Assembly: GCA_006503475.1 (NCBI GenBank)
Contig: RSEH01000011.1
Span: 62,001-126,000, forward strand
Direction of reading: 5' to 3'
Source of the DNA: Stentor roeselii
Lineage: Eukaryota; Ciliophora; Heterotrichea; Heterotrichida; Stentoridae
Length of the DNA stretch: 64,000 bases
Part shown: positions 9,900-19,589 of the stretch, in pieces
Numbering within the stretch: the first letter of the stretch is position 1
How the letters are laid out: every line of letters starts with the position of its first letter
The notes under the pieces: generated by a model
Database searches by the model: none
What the model was told of the DNA's origin: nothing
The model's input: the letters and a program-made list of their open reading frames with translations, nothing else
Position numbers and translations under genes: made by a program

Positions 9900-12800
9900 A
9901 TGCAACATCCTTCAAATCGTTCCTGTTCAAACCCTCCTCTTCGAGAGTTGAACCAGAGGCAATTCTCCCAAAAGGTAAATACATCAATAAACTCAACACT
10001 AGAAGCATCAAAGATCCTTCCATTACGCATGCAGAAAGACCCAGACACTTCCTTCGAAACACGAATCCAAAAAATAGGCGGGCTAGAAGGTGACCGTTCC
10101 ACCTTGATCTACCGAATAACAAAACTCCAACAAGAAGTAGACACATTAAACAAAGAAAACTCTGACCTTCACTCACGTTTGAATCAAGAAAAAGCGCGCT
10201 TTGAAGACTTTCAAAAAAAAACAGCTCATTCAAGCAAAGTCAAGACCTTAGTCGACAAGAACTACATCGGAGACCTTCGCTATGAAAGAGAAGAAAATTT
10301 GAGATTAAAGCACCTTTTGCACAACCTTGAATTAGAAAGAAACGAGCTTCGAATAAGGGTAAAGGAATTGGAAGTCTTCCATAATGCCGGCATTCATGAA
10401 AAAAAAGAAGTGATAGGACGACTGCAGCAGAAAATGGACCATGTGTCGATTGTAGAAGGCGATAATCGCATTTTAGTTGATAAAATCGCATTGATGCAAA
10501 GTAAAATGCAGAGCTTTGAGAAGGAAAACTTACAGATTGCAAATGAAAATGAGAAAATGAAGGCACTTTTAAATAACTTGGAAGTTGAAAATCAGGATAT
10601 TTTAACGAAAGTTGATGATGAATGCAGGAAGTACAGTAATTATGTCAGTGCGAAAAATGATGAGTTAACTAATGTTCGATGGGCTTTTAAGAGGCAGTTG
10701 AAGGTGCTTTCGGTTCATTTTACGTTTTGTTCTATTGGAAGGTCTATTCAAATCAGGATGCTTAATGGCTTGCTTAAAATTAAGAACTTTGTTGAGGCGA
10801 AGGCTAAGTTTTTGTGGACTTTCAAGAAACTTTCAGCGATTTTAAATTTGCAGAAAAATAGAAGGTTTAAGCAAGGATTTCTTGCGTTTAAAGAGCTTGT
10901 GTCTTGGGTAGGGACATCGAAGATTTCAAATAATTTTATCAGAAGTTTTGCTTATAAAAAGTTTTTAGGGAAAATTTTGAAGTCTTGGAAACGGATTGTT
11001 TCAGACCAGACTAAAAGCAGATCCATCAAAAGCAAATCAACTAAAAAAATAGTAAAGTTTCTGAATCTTCACATGAAGAACTCAGCTCAAAACCGACTCG
11101 AGCACTGGAAACTGGTAGTTCAGCTTACATCATCTCAAAGAAAAGTGATGCAAAAATTGCTGAAAAACTCCAAAAGATCATCAGTTTTCACAAGCTTCAA
11201 GCTCTGGAAGAGCAGAGCAAATTATCTGAAGAATTTGCAAAGTATTGAAGACCTCAGTGTTGACTTCGCAGGAAAACTCGTGAAAATCCGTTTTTTCTCA
11301 GCATTTCGAGAATTCGTAAAAATAAAAAATTCCCGTAGAAAAGTAAAAAACTCACGACTTCAACAAGCAAAAGACCTAAAAACCCTGAGCATTTTAAACG
11401 AAATGAAAAGATTTCAATTGAAACAGCAGTCAAAAAGATCAAAATTAAAAATGATTTTATCCAAACTCCAATCAAAAGACCTAAATTATTCCATCCAAAA
11501 GTGGAAACTAGAAATTCTAAGCTTAAAGTCAATCCAGAAATACGACACAGTCCTTTCTTTTTTATCATCAAAAGAAAGACAAAAGTACTTAAAAACTGTT
11601 TTCCTCAGCTGGAAAAGTCTTCAATCGCGCGAAAAGCTTTCAAGAGTCCAAGAGTCTCTAAACATCGAGGTTCCCTTAAGACTGAAACTAGAGCAGTCCT
11701 TAGCAGACCTAAGCCAATCGCATCACGAGTCTCTGTTAAAGTCAGCTCTTCAAATGATAATGTCTCCAATGTACAAAAGTCTAAAGCTTTCATTCACCCA
11801 CTGGCGAGCAGTGAAGGGTCACTTCAAAGGTTTTTTACACAACGTGCGGTACCTGATCCTCAAGCACTACCGACTGAACCTTCTGAAAGGTTTCAAACAA
11901 TGGAAAGAAAACGTTTTTGTGAAGCGCATCCAGTCCTTAAACTACAAAAACAACAGAACTTTAATGGAAAAAATCGAACTTGACCAGCAGGTCCTCGACT
12001 TGAAAGACCTTCTCGCAACCCAACAAGCGAACTTCGCATCACTGAAACAAACAAAAATGCGACGATGCGTCGCTTACATGAAAAATCGTGACCTGGCGAA
12101 TTCCATGCAAAAATGGCAAAAAAAAGCGAAAATCATCAGTGATAAAAAATTCGCTGCAAGAGAATTACGCAAAGTTTACTTCAAAGTACTCAGTCGGGTT
12201 TCTTTCAAAGCGATCAAGTCGATAGCTGAGCAGAATAAAAAGAAATGGCTTCGGGGTAGAAAGATGCAAAAGTACATGATTGTCAGATGTAAGGATTCTC
12301 TTAGTCTTACCTTTGGAGGGTGGAAGTTCTTTACTAGGACCATGAAAAATTTAAGGAAACTTGTATCGAAAACTTATGGAAAAAGAATGATTGCTAATAA
12401 AATCATCGCCTGGACACAGTGGAAAGACTTTTTGAATAATGATAAATTTGGAAAACTTACTTATTCTAATCAGAAACTCAAAGAATATAAAGAAAATCTC
12501 GAACTTCAGCTTAAAAAATTCACGGAAATGCTTGGGGAAAGCAGGGAGTCTAATCAAAAACTTGATAAAATTTTACAGAATAAAGGAAAACAACGGGTTA
12601 CTATTGCTTTGATCAAGGGATGCACTGAAAAATGGAAAAAAGCTTGGGGAAAATGGAAAGGCTTGTTGAATAGATTTGCGGAACTTAGGAAAAAAAGCAG
12701 GAAAATCGTTAGTTGCTGGATTAACAAGGAACTTAGACAGACTTGGCACTCTTGGCTTGTCTTTGTTAAACTCAAGACACAAAAAAACTCTTCTTTAGTT

Positions 12801-14885
12801 GTGGAAAGACATAAGAAGGACTTGGCTACTTTTAAAATGGAGACAAAAAAAATGAAAAGTCTGTTAGAACAAGAAATTGAAACGAAAACTGTGGAAATTG
12901 AAGGGTTGTCAAGGGATTTGACAAAAATGGAACGCTTTTCAGAGTTTTTGCTTTCGAAGACTGGGAAAAACTTGGAGGAGAATTACTCTATTACGAGGGC
13001 TGGGTATTTTTTCAATGTGATGAAAGAGAGGTACTATAATATGAAGTCGATACTAAATGATTTTGCTAGTACTTTAAGAACTGTTAATATAAGAAGAGGA
13101 TTGCGAGATATAAAAGGCTACTGTTTAGAAATCCTGAAAATCAGTTCATTAAAAAACATGCTTTTCAATGTCTTCCGAAAATACGGTATCAGGTCCTTAA
13201 GAAACGAATTCGACAGATGGACCCGAAACACCTGGTTGGTAAACGAAATCCGTTTAAAATCAGCTTTAAAACAAGAAACCTGCAAACTCCAAGCAAGCCG
13301 CACAAAAGAAAAATCAATAAAACAGCGAAACTGTGAAAAATTTTTAAAAATCTTTTCCCAAAACTCCAAATCCTTGATATTAACCAATTGGAAATCAGTC
13401 ACATCTGGTATAAAAAAGCGAAAACAAGCTTCGAAAGCCCTTTCAAAGACTCTCCTTCATCTCAGATTCAAGTTAGTTTGCAGCAGTCTAGGGCAGAACG
13501 CTCAACAAAACAAATTATCTCGTTTAAAGACCTTAAAAGCGATGAATCTTTCTTCATTCAACCTTCAAAAGTTAGTACTAACTGAGTGGATTTCACTTCA
13601 CCTCCGAGGTAAAAAAGTGACAAAAGCACTGAAAAAAACTGAAGAAAAACTTTCAGGATTGTTTCTTCGACATTCTTTTAATTCAATCAAAACGTTTTCA
13701 GCAGCTGCTCGGATGACTTCAGCCTTTAGGGACCATTCAAAGTTTGCACTGTTGAAAAGAGCCTTGTTGGGAAAGTTTTCTAAGTCTCTTGAGTATTACT
13801 TCAGGCTTTGGGTCACTGTGAAGAGATTCAGGAAGTCTTCGAATCGACTTCTGAGAAGCAGTGTTTTGAGAAGTTTTCATAGAAAACTTAGATCTGCTTT
13901 TGACCTCTGGAATGAGGAGCTGCTGTTGAAGGATACTGTTGAAATTACTAATACTCAGGGAACTGTTGCTATTGAAAATGGAATTTTGAAAGGGAGAATA
14001 GAAATTTTGAATAAGTTGATACAGGATGAAGGAATTGATGCAAGGTATGTAGAAAAGTTTATTTTAGAGAAAGAAACTAAACATTCTGCACTCACCCTTC
14101 AATCCATAAACCTAATGAAATACAAATCAGGACTAGTAAACCCTAAAGACCGAATGATAGCTCCAAAATACTTCCTAATCTGGAAACAATGGGTTCTGAA
14201 AAGAAAAAAAATCTTAAAACTCTCTTCACGACTTTTATGCTACACCCGAAAGCCAGACCTTCTGCACAGTTTCTTCAAATGGAAGCACGGTTTATCACTA
14301 ATAATAAACTCAGTGAAAAAGCTTCCAAGGCGAGGACTATTCTCCTTAATAGCAAAAATGGACGTAGACATAAAGTTACTCGAGGGAAAACTCGAAGAAA
14401 CCCACAAAAAAGTGATGTTTTTCGAAACCTACTCCAACCTTCTCGCTTCCCAAGTGCGAAGAGGTCAAAACATGGCATTGTTGAGCTGCAGTCTTCAACA
14501 GCAAAAAAGCATGTTTCAGGTATTCGGAAAGTGGGTTTATTACACAAGTCTCTGTAAAATTCAGGACTTGCTCGAGCAGTTGACCAGCACAGAGCAGAAC
14601 TTGTATATTGTCAAAACGACTTTGAGGAACTTGGAAGAGGACAACATGACTCTTGTTGAAGAAAATTATGAACTTCGACAGGCGAGTCTTGATGGAGTCG
14701 CTATTGCTGAAGCTTTTGAAACTCTTACTAAGGAAAGGGAAAAGCTGTCGTTGGATCTTGCTGAAAGGACAGCAACTATTAAGAAGCTTATTGATCAGAA
14801 TAATGAACTTGCTGATAGGTTGAGAAGTATTGGATTTGATGATGCACCGGAAAAGGATGTGTTGAAGTCGAAGAGGTACTTTTAA
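9900..14885 (+). CDS. Large Sfi1-like centrin-binding repeat protein
   Basis: This 1661-aa intronless ORF has a coiled coil at residues ~60-265. About twenty or more Trp-centred repeats of the form (L/F)xxxFxxWKxx follow, for example LGKILKSWKRIV, VFTSFKLWKSRA, KTVFLSWKSLQ, LKLSFTHWRAV, LLHSFFKWKHGL. Further short coiled coils include the C-terminus. Sfi1-type repeats form long helices that bind centrin along their length; in heterotrichs such proteins are linked to Ca2+-driven contractile fibres (myonemes) and to basal bodies. A role in centrin fibres is inferred from the repeats. No catalytic domain is present. Synonymous codon choice switches repeatedly along the gene (see findings). Confidence 0.8.
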   Translation: MQHPSNRSCSNPPLRELNQRQFSQKVNTSINSTLEASKILPLRMQKDPDTSFETRIQKIGGLEGDRSTLIYRITKLQQEVDTLNKENSDLHSRLNQEKARFEDFQKKTAHSSKVKTLVDKNYIGDLRYEREENLRLKHLLHNLELERNELRIRVKELEVFHNAGIHEKKEVIGRLQQKMDHVSIVEGDNRILVDKIALMQSKMQSFEKENLQIANENEKMKALLNNLEVENQDILTKVDDECRKYSNYVSAKNDELTNVRWAFKRQLKVLSVHFTFCSIGRSIQIRMLNGLLKIKNFVEAKAKFLWTFKKLSAILNLQKNRRFKQGFLAFKELVSWVGTSKISNNFIRSFAYKKFLGKILKSWKRIVSDQTKSRSIKSKSTKKIVKFLNLHMKNSAQNRLEHWKLVVQLTSSQRKVMQKLLKNSKRSSVFTSFKLWKSRANYLKNLQSIEDLSVDFAGKLVKIRFFSAFREFVKIKNSRRKVKNSRLQQAKDLKTLSILNEMKRFQLKQQSKRSKLKMILSKLQSKDLNYSIQKWKLEILSLKSIQKYDTVLSFLSSKERQKYLKTVFLSWKSLQSREKLSRVQESLNIEVPLRLKLEQSLADLSQSHHESLLKSALQMIMSPMYKSLKLSFTHWRAVKGHFKGFLHNVRYLILKHYRLNLLKGFKQWKENVFVKRIQSLNYKNNRTLMEKIELDQQVLDLKDLLATQQANFASLKQTKMRRCVAYMKNRDLANSMQKWQKKAKIISDKKFAARELRKVYFKVLSRVSFKAIKSIAEQNKKKWLRGRKMQKYMIVRCKDSLSLTFGGWKFFTRTMKNLRKLVSKTYGKRMIANKIIAWTQWKDFLNNDKFGKLTYSNQKLKEYKENLELQLKKFTEMLGESRESNQKLDKILQNKGKQRVTIALIKGCTEKWKKAWGKWKGLLNRFAELRKKSRKIVSCWINKELRQTWHSWLVFVKLKTQKNSSLVVERHKKDLATFKMETKKMKSLLEQEIETKTVEIEGLSRDLTKMERFSEFLLSKTGKNLEENYSITRAGYFFNVMKERYYNMKSILNDFASTLRTVNIRRGLRDIKGYCLEILKISSLKNMLFNVFRKYGIRSLRNEFDRWTRNTWLVNEIRLKSALKQETCKLQASRTKEKSIKQRNCEKFLKIFSQNSKSLILTNWKSVTSGIKKRKQASKALSKTLLHLRFKLVCSSLGQNAQQNKLSRLKTLKAMNLSSFNLQKLVLTEWISLHLRGKKVTKALKKTEEKLSGLFLRHSFNSIKTFSAAARMTSAFRDHSKFALLKRALLGKFSKSLEYYFRLWVTVKRFRKSSNRLLRSSVLRSFHRKLRSAFDLWNEELLLKDTVEITNTQGTVAIENGILKGRIEILNKLIQDEGIDARYVEKFILEKETKHSALTLQSINLMKYKSGLVNPKDRMIAPKYFLIWKQWVLKRKKILKLSSRLLCYTRKPDLLHSFFKWKHGLSLIINSVKKLPRRGLFSLIAKMDVDIKLLEGKLEETHKKVMFFETYSNLLASQVRRGQNMALLSCSLQQQKSMFQVFGKWVYYTSLCKIQDLLEQLTSTEQNLYIVKTTLRNLEEDNMTLVEENYELRQASLDGVAIAEAFETLTKEREKLSLDLAERTATIKKLIDQNNELADRLRSIGFDDAPEKDVLKSKRYF

Positions 14886-15357
14886 TAATTGATTAATTAG
14901 GATGATGGTTTAGGTTTTAAGAAGATTTTTGTTGTTTTTTATGATGGTTAATTGAGATTGGCTTATTGAAGCAATTTTTAGGTTTAGGATAATTTTTAGT
15001 CATAATCTCAAGGATTTTATACTACAATGCTTAAATGATTAAAATGAATATTTATGCAAAATATTTATATTAGTCAAAGATTCATTATTAATATTTTTAT
15101 TTAAAATCAAATTATATCTCAGGCACTTAATTTCAAGTTAAGATCTTCAATAATCTTAAAAAATTAAAAAGAAGCATATTCAAATTATAAACCACTTTTA
15201 TTATAATTCAATTTCCATAATAAACAATTGACTATGAATATCCTAATTTCAAGAATTTTCAAACAAAGCAACCTGAATAGCAAATACTAATAATTCAATA
15301 AAGCTACAAAATTTTTCCATTGATGAAATTTCCAGTCATAAACTTTTTATTTTATTA
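14886..15357. other. Intergenic spacer, no gene seen
   Basis: This is a 472-bp AT-rich spacer between convergent genes. It is G+T-rich on the plus strand up to ~15000 and A+C-rich after. No open frame, RNA gene or repeat is recognised; it probably holds the 3' ends of both transcripts. Confidence 0.6.
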
Positions 15358-16161
15358 CTAAAAAATAAGACCAGCGATCATCCCTACACTGATCCATACA
15401 CTCCAAGATTCAGAAGCAGAATGAAGATAAACTTTTCTATTGTTAATCTTCTGAACCGGTCGATTATTTCCATTGCCTCCAGCAAAAGATTGATTATTAG
15501 CCCATCGATCATCAAAAAATTCAAATTGTTCCTTACTGATAGTGACAGGGTTTCTCATGACAGTCCACCTAACACCTTCAACACAGTCATTATTAACAAT
15601 AGGTCCAGTGACGGACCCATCATAATAATAATAATCATCTTGTTTTCCATCAATTAACAGCCAAGAGCTATCAAATTTAGTCGTTTTTCCTGTGTCGAGT
15701 CTTTCCATTACTCCATTGATGAACTCGTTTTCTTCTTTTCCAATTTCAAAGAAAATTCCAATCACATGCAAATTTCCATTTTTACTCTGACCAACAAGAT
15801 GGATTTCAAGGTCGTAATTATCGCCATTTACTTGATGCTCTGAAGGTGAATGTAAGTGCATGTTGATGATTTTGTAATCCAAATCGTCCATTGTTAGCTT
15901 TCCGAAATCCCTTGATAAGGCAATTGTACCTTTTTCCTCGTCAGTTATGAAGAAATCCTCGAATTCGTCGTCCAAATTTACATAAACCTGTAAATCTGGC
16001 TCTTGCTCATCGATTATCACCAAATCTGAATCTTTGAAATTTATTGGTGATTGCTTTTTTCCTGTCTGGCAGGTGCCGTTCCAGTCTTTTCCTTGTTGCC
16101 AATAATCAAATGAGTGAGAGAGATGAGATAGAAGCAAGAGGGTAAAGAATTTGGACAACAT
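15358..16161 (-). CDS. Alpha-carbonic anhydrase, secreted and probably GPI-anchored
   Basis: This 267-aa protein has a signal peptide (MLSKFFTLLLLSHLSHS), then alpha-CA motifs: QSPINF, the zinc ligands HLH followed by SPSEH, the third His in EIHLVG, and GSVTGPIV with VRW near the C-terminus. The catalytic Thr of the LTTPP motif is kept, though that motif is altered to VTGPI with a short insertion before it. No His is evident at the usual proton-shuttle site. The C-terminus ends in a hydrophobic stretch (VWISVGMIAGLIF), consistent with a GPI signal. It interconverts CO2 and bicarbonate outside the cell or in secretory compartments. An upstream in-frame ATG at 16200 would add 13 residues and spoil the signal peptide. 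Confidence 0.92.
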   Translation of the reverse strand: MLSKFFTLLLLSHLSHSFDYWQQGKDWNGTCQTGKKQSPINFKDSDLVIIDEQEPDLQVYVNLDDEFEDFFITDEEKGTIALSRDFGKLTMDDLDYKIINMHLHSPSEHQVNGDNYDLEIHLVGQSKNGNLHVIGIFFEIGKEENEFINGVMERLDTGKTTKFDSSWLLIDGKQDDYYYYDGSVTGPIVNNDCVEGVRWTVMRNPVTISKEQFEFFDDRWANNQSFAGGNGNNRPVQKINNRKVYLHSASESWSVWISVGMIAGLIF

Positions 16162-16870
16162 TGTTTTATAAAATGAGCACCTTCGATCAAATTTACACAT
16201 TTTACTGATGTTTCGTATTTTTTAATGGTAAGTTTGAAGAATTTTTTTGGAGTTGATTAATTTGTGAATTATTCGATTTTCTTTGGGCTTTATTACCAAT
16301 GTACCTGGGAGGTGAAGAATTGATTGCTGATAAAAAAGAAAGTAAGTTTTTTTGCATTGATTCTAAGGAAGTTTCCAAAAATTTAAGAGTAAATCAAATC
16401 AAAGGATTATGTTCAGAGTAGACTATTCTAGAACTTATAAAATTATCTTATTCGAATTAGTTAAATTAATATATATAAAGAAAATGGATTCTAGAAATTA
16501 TAATTTTATGCAACAAGGATAAGCTTGATTATGGTGTTTTTATTTGTTTCAAAGATAGTCTTCCCCAAGGATTTCATCAATCATAAATTACTATTATATT
16601 AACATTCATCTCTAAAACTATAATATTTTCCTCCTAATTCAAAAAATCATCAGAAGATGATATCTCCACCCTCCTCAACTGATCCAAACTTCACTTAAAA
16701 CTACCACCAATATATAAACATAATAAATCCAATCATTCCAATTACACCCTTAAAAATATCACACAAACCCACATAATAAATCTCTTACATCCTCTTCACG
16801 CCATTGCAAATAATCTATTATCTAAATACAACCCAAAATATTTCCCCAATCTGAATATCAAGCCATAATC
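16162..16870. other. Intergenic promoter region between divergent genes
   Basis: About 700 bp of AT-rich DNA lie between the carbonic anhydrase and HIBCH starts. No ORF or RNA is recognised. The plus strand is markedly A+C-rich from ~16600 to the HIBCH start. Confidence 0.6.
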
Positions 16871-17935
16871 ATGGATCGTCTGCGCGTGCTCTACAGTCAC
16901 ATCAGTCCCTTAGTCCTCTACGAGCGTTCGCCATCAACCCTATCCATAAAAATCAACCGTCCAAAGGCTTTAAACGCTTTCAACTACGAGATTCTGACCT
17001 CAATAACCAACCTAGTCCAAGAAAACCCATCATCAACAATGATATTTTCAAGTACCTTACCTAAAAGTTTCTGTGCAGGAGGTGACGTGAACGCGACAGT
17101 AGAAAACGATTTAATAGTTCCTGAGTTTTACCGAACAGAGTTAATGACTTTCTTCCACATAAGTCAAGTTCGAGAAACAATCGCTCTGATGCAAGGTTTC
17201 TCAATCGGCGCAGGAAACGGCCTTGCGATGTCCTGCAAGTTCAGGGTGTCCACGCCAAGCACGAAATTTTCAATGCCTGAAAATTCCATCGGCCTTGTCC
17301 CTGATACTGGCGCTTCTTATTTCTTGTCTCATCTTCCAAGTCGAGCAGTGGGGCTTTACCTGATGGTCACAGGGAAGACTTTATCAGGAGTTGACTGTTA
17401 CTGGGCACGTATTTCTACTCATTTTGTCCCTGACGAGAAAATCAAAGAACTTCATGATGAAATCGTTCGAACTGGAAAAGTTCTTCCTGCTTTAGTCAAG
17501 TTTTCACAGGAGCCAAGTCCTGCTGACTCGGAATTATTGAGAAATATTCCTGAAATTGAAGAGATATTTGGAAATGCCAGGTCTGTCAATGAAATTCTTG
17601 CGAAACTTGACTCGAAAAATTCTGAATTCGCGAAGAATACTTTTAAGACTATTTGTCAGATGTGTCCTTTGTCTGTTCGTGTCGCTGTGAAGAGCTTTTG
17701 TCTTGGTGAGAAGAAGAGTTATAAAGAGTGTTTGGAGCAGGACTATGGCATCGAGGTCCAGATGTGCTTTAGGAGGAGTTATAACTATACCACGGCGATC
17801 ACGAAAAGATTCATTAAGAAGGAAAAAGGAGATATTCCTTGGTACCCTTCTAGTCTTAACCAGGTCACTGATGAGATGGTCGACGTCATTATCGCGAATC
17901 CTGAAGGCCCGAGACTGGTCGTTCCAGTTAACTAG
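16871..17935 (+). CDS. HIBCH: 3-hydroxyisobutyryl-CoA hydrolase-like protein
   Basis: This 354-aa crotonase-fold protein resembles HIBCH. Visible are the N-terminal INRPKALNAFN, the oxyanion-hole segment FCAGGDV, GFSIGAGNGLAMS in place of the usual MGGGVGLS, and MPENSIGLVPDTGASYFLS, the family signature. The C-terminal region SFCLGEKKSYKECLEQDYGIEVQMCFRR... also fits. HIBCH cleaves 3-hydroxyisobutyryl-CoA in mitochondrial valine catabolism. The length is close to the family (~380 aa). An N-terminal extension that could be a weak targeting peptide is present (MDRLRVLYSHISPLVLYER). The gene ends 4 bp from the convergent helicase gene. Confidence 0.85.
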   Translation: MDRLRVLYSHISPLVLYERSPSTLSIKINRPKALNAFNYEILTSITNLVQENPSSTMIFSSTLPKSFCAGGDVNATVENDLIVPEFYRTELMTFFHISQVRETIALMQGFSIGAGNGLAMSCKFRVSTPSTKFSMPENSIGLVPDTGASYFLSHLPSRAVGLYLMVTGKTLSGVDCYWARISTHFVPDEKIKELHDEIVRTGKVLPALVKFSQEPSPADSELLRNIPEIEEIFGNARSVNEILAKLDSKNSEFAKNTFKTICQMCPLSVRVAVKSFCLGEKKSYKECLEQDYGIEVQMCFRRSYNYTTAITKRFIKKEKGDIPWYPSSLNQVTDEMVDVIIANPEGPRLVVPVN

Positions 17936-17939
17936 TTAA

Positions 17940-19166
17940 CTAAACTTCGTAATCTGAATTCACTTTTGATACTTCTGACGTCAGTTGATCTAGCTTTATT
18001 AATTTGAATTTCTTGCTGAAGTAACCTTGAATCGACAGAAATGCGTCACGGGATTCCTCGTTTGATATTATGTTCACTGCTATTCCTTTACGACCGTATC
18101 GGCCTGTACGGCCTATTCTGTGTAGGTAGGTGAGAGGGTCTGGAACTCTTGCTGAAGCCTGATAAGTAAAAGGCGGATCAAGATTGATAACCAAATTAAC
18201 CAGCCTAAAGTCGACTCCCCTGCTTAAAACATCGGTAGTAATAAGTACCTTAATCTGCCCATCATGAACTTTCTTCACAATCTCAGCTCGTTCATCATCA
18301 TTAACAATTCCAGATGCAATTTTCGATACCTTATATCCAGCTTTTTCCAAAAATGCTTCAAGCCGATTCAAATAATCTTTCGTATTCGTGAAAATAATGC
18401 AGCATTTCAGGTCCACCTGACGAATGATATCTTTAACAGTATCAAATTTCATCTGATGTTCGCATTGAATAACATACTGATCAATATTATCCAAAGACAA
18501 GTCCTCTTTTTTCTCAATTTTTATACTTTTCACGTTTTCAATGTTGTCCTCAACAGTCTTCCATACCTGATCCGAAAAAGTCGCAGAAAATAAAACCTTC
18601 TGAGCAGTAGGGACCTGTCTTTGAATAGACAAAAGCGTATTTTTACTTTCCTCATTAGTAAACAAATAATCGCATTCATCATAAATCAAAACTTTGATAT
18701 TTTCCATATTTTTCGCTTGTCTTGCAACATTTCTTAAAGATCCATAAGTCAAACACAAGACCTGTGGCAAATTTTGATTCTTTTCAGGAAGTGCGACTGA
18801 AATTCCAAGTCTTTGACCAAATTCAGAAAATACTGAAAAGTTCTGCTGGCATAGTTCTCGAGTATGAGAGACACAAATGACTTGAAGACCGGGATTCTGC
18901 TTGTCTACTCGAACAAGACTTCCAATCACGAAAGAGCCTGTTTTACCTGAGCCGTTTTTCGACTGAGCTACAAGATTTTGACCAGAGATAATGATGGAAA
19001 TTGCGATTCCTTGAATAAGGGTAGGATGTGTCCAGTTTTTTAACTCTAAACATTGAATCATTGATTCTGGAAGGCTCAAGTCTTGCCAGGTCTTCGATGA
19101 TTGATACACTGTTTCGCCTTCGGAGGATTTCAGAAGGATTATATCGTCGTCTGAGCTGGCCTCCAT
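17940..19166 (-). CDS. DBP5: DEAD-box RNA helicase, DBP5/DDX19-like
   Basis: This 408-aa protein has both RecA domains. Visible are Q-motif region WQDLSLPES and PTLIQ, motif I AQSKNGSGKT, motif II DECD (instead of DEAD), motif III SAT, motif IV CIIFTNT, motif V TTDVLSRGVDF and motif VI HRIGRTGRYG. The spacing and blocks such as LFSATFSDQVWK and AVNIISNEESRD fit DBP5/DDX19, which remodels mRNPs at the cytoplasmic face of the nuclear pore during mRNA export. The motif Ib TPG is replaced (LTYGSL) and motif II carries Cys for Ala; both are unusual and may mark a diverged paralogue. An eIF4A-like assignment is possible but less likely. Confidence 0.82.
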   Translation of the reverse strand: MEASSDDDIILLKSSEGETVYQSSKTWQDLSLPESMIQCLELKNWTHPTLIQGIAISIIISGQNLVAQSKNGSGKTGSFVIGSLVRVDKQNPGLQVICVSHTRELCQQNFSVFSEFGQRLGISVALPEKNQNLPQVLCLTYGSLRNVARQAKNMENIKVLIYDECDYLFTNEESKNTLLSIQRQVPTAQKVLFSATFSDQVWKTVEDNIENVKSIKIEKKEDLSLDNIDQYVIQCEHQMKFDTVKDIIRQVDLKCCIIFTNTKDYLNRLEAFLEKAGYKVSKIASGIVNDDERAEIVKKVHDGQIKVLITTDVLSRGVDFRLVNLVINLDPPFTYQASARVPDPLTYLHRIGRTGRYGRKGIAVNIISNEESRDAFLSIQGYFSKKFKLIKLDQLTSEVSKVNSDYEV

Positions 19167-19242
19167 TTATAGAGATTATGAAAGCTCATTAGGATTACTT
19201 GGAATGACTTGGATTCTTATTAGAAGATTATAATTTGAATTA

Positions 19243-19461
19243 ATGGGGTGCTGCGAATCTCATAGAAATTTAGAAAACGAAGTCCAGTTCAGTGAAAAGC
19301 CTTTGAGAGAATCAGAGTTCTTCGATGTCAACTTGGAAAGTCCCTCTGATTTTAAAGGATTTGACGTGGAGGCCATTCATTCCATCAAGTCCACCTGCCC
19401 ATCAAGTCGTTTTGACCTGACCTTCATCAACACCGGTTTTCTTCAAACTCACTTATCCTAA
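19243..19461 (+). CDS. Small N-terminally acylated protein
   Basis: This 72-aa protein begins MGCCES, a strong N-myristoylation signal (Gly2) with adjacent Cys3 and Cys4 suited to palmitoylation. The remainder is acidic and has no recognised domain. I infer membrane attachment through lipids. Its ATG lies 76 bp from the divergent helicase start. Being short it could be spurious, but the initial motif argues otherwise. Confidence 0.55.
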   Translation: MGCCESHRNLENEVQFSEKPLRESEFFDVNLESPSDFKGFDVEAIHSIKSTCPSSRFDLTFINTGFLQTHLS

Positions 19462-19589
19462 ATCTGCAACCTTCTAAAATAACGACACTAAAAATCTTTT
19501 AATAATCAAAATTTTCTACTTTTTCAGTTGTTTACCCTGATCAAGTCAACCTTAAATCAAAAATCATAAAAACTATAAAATTAAAACGA

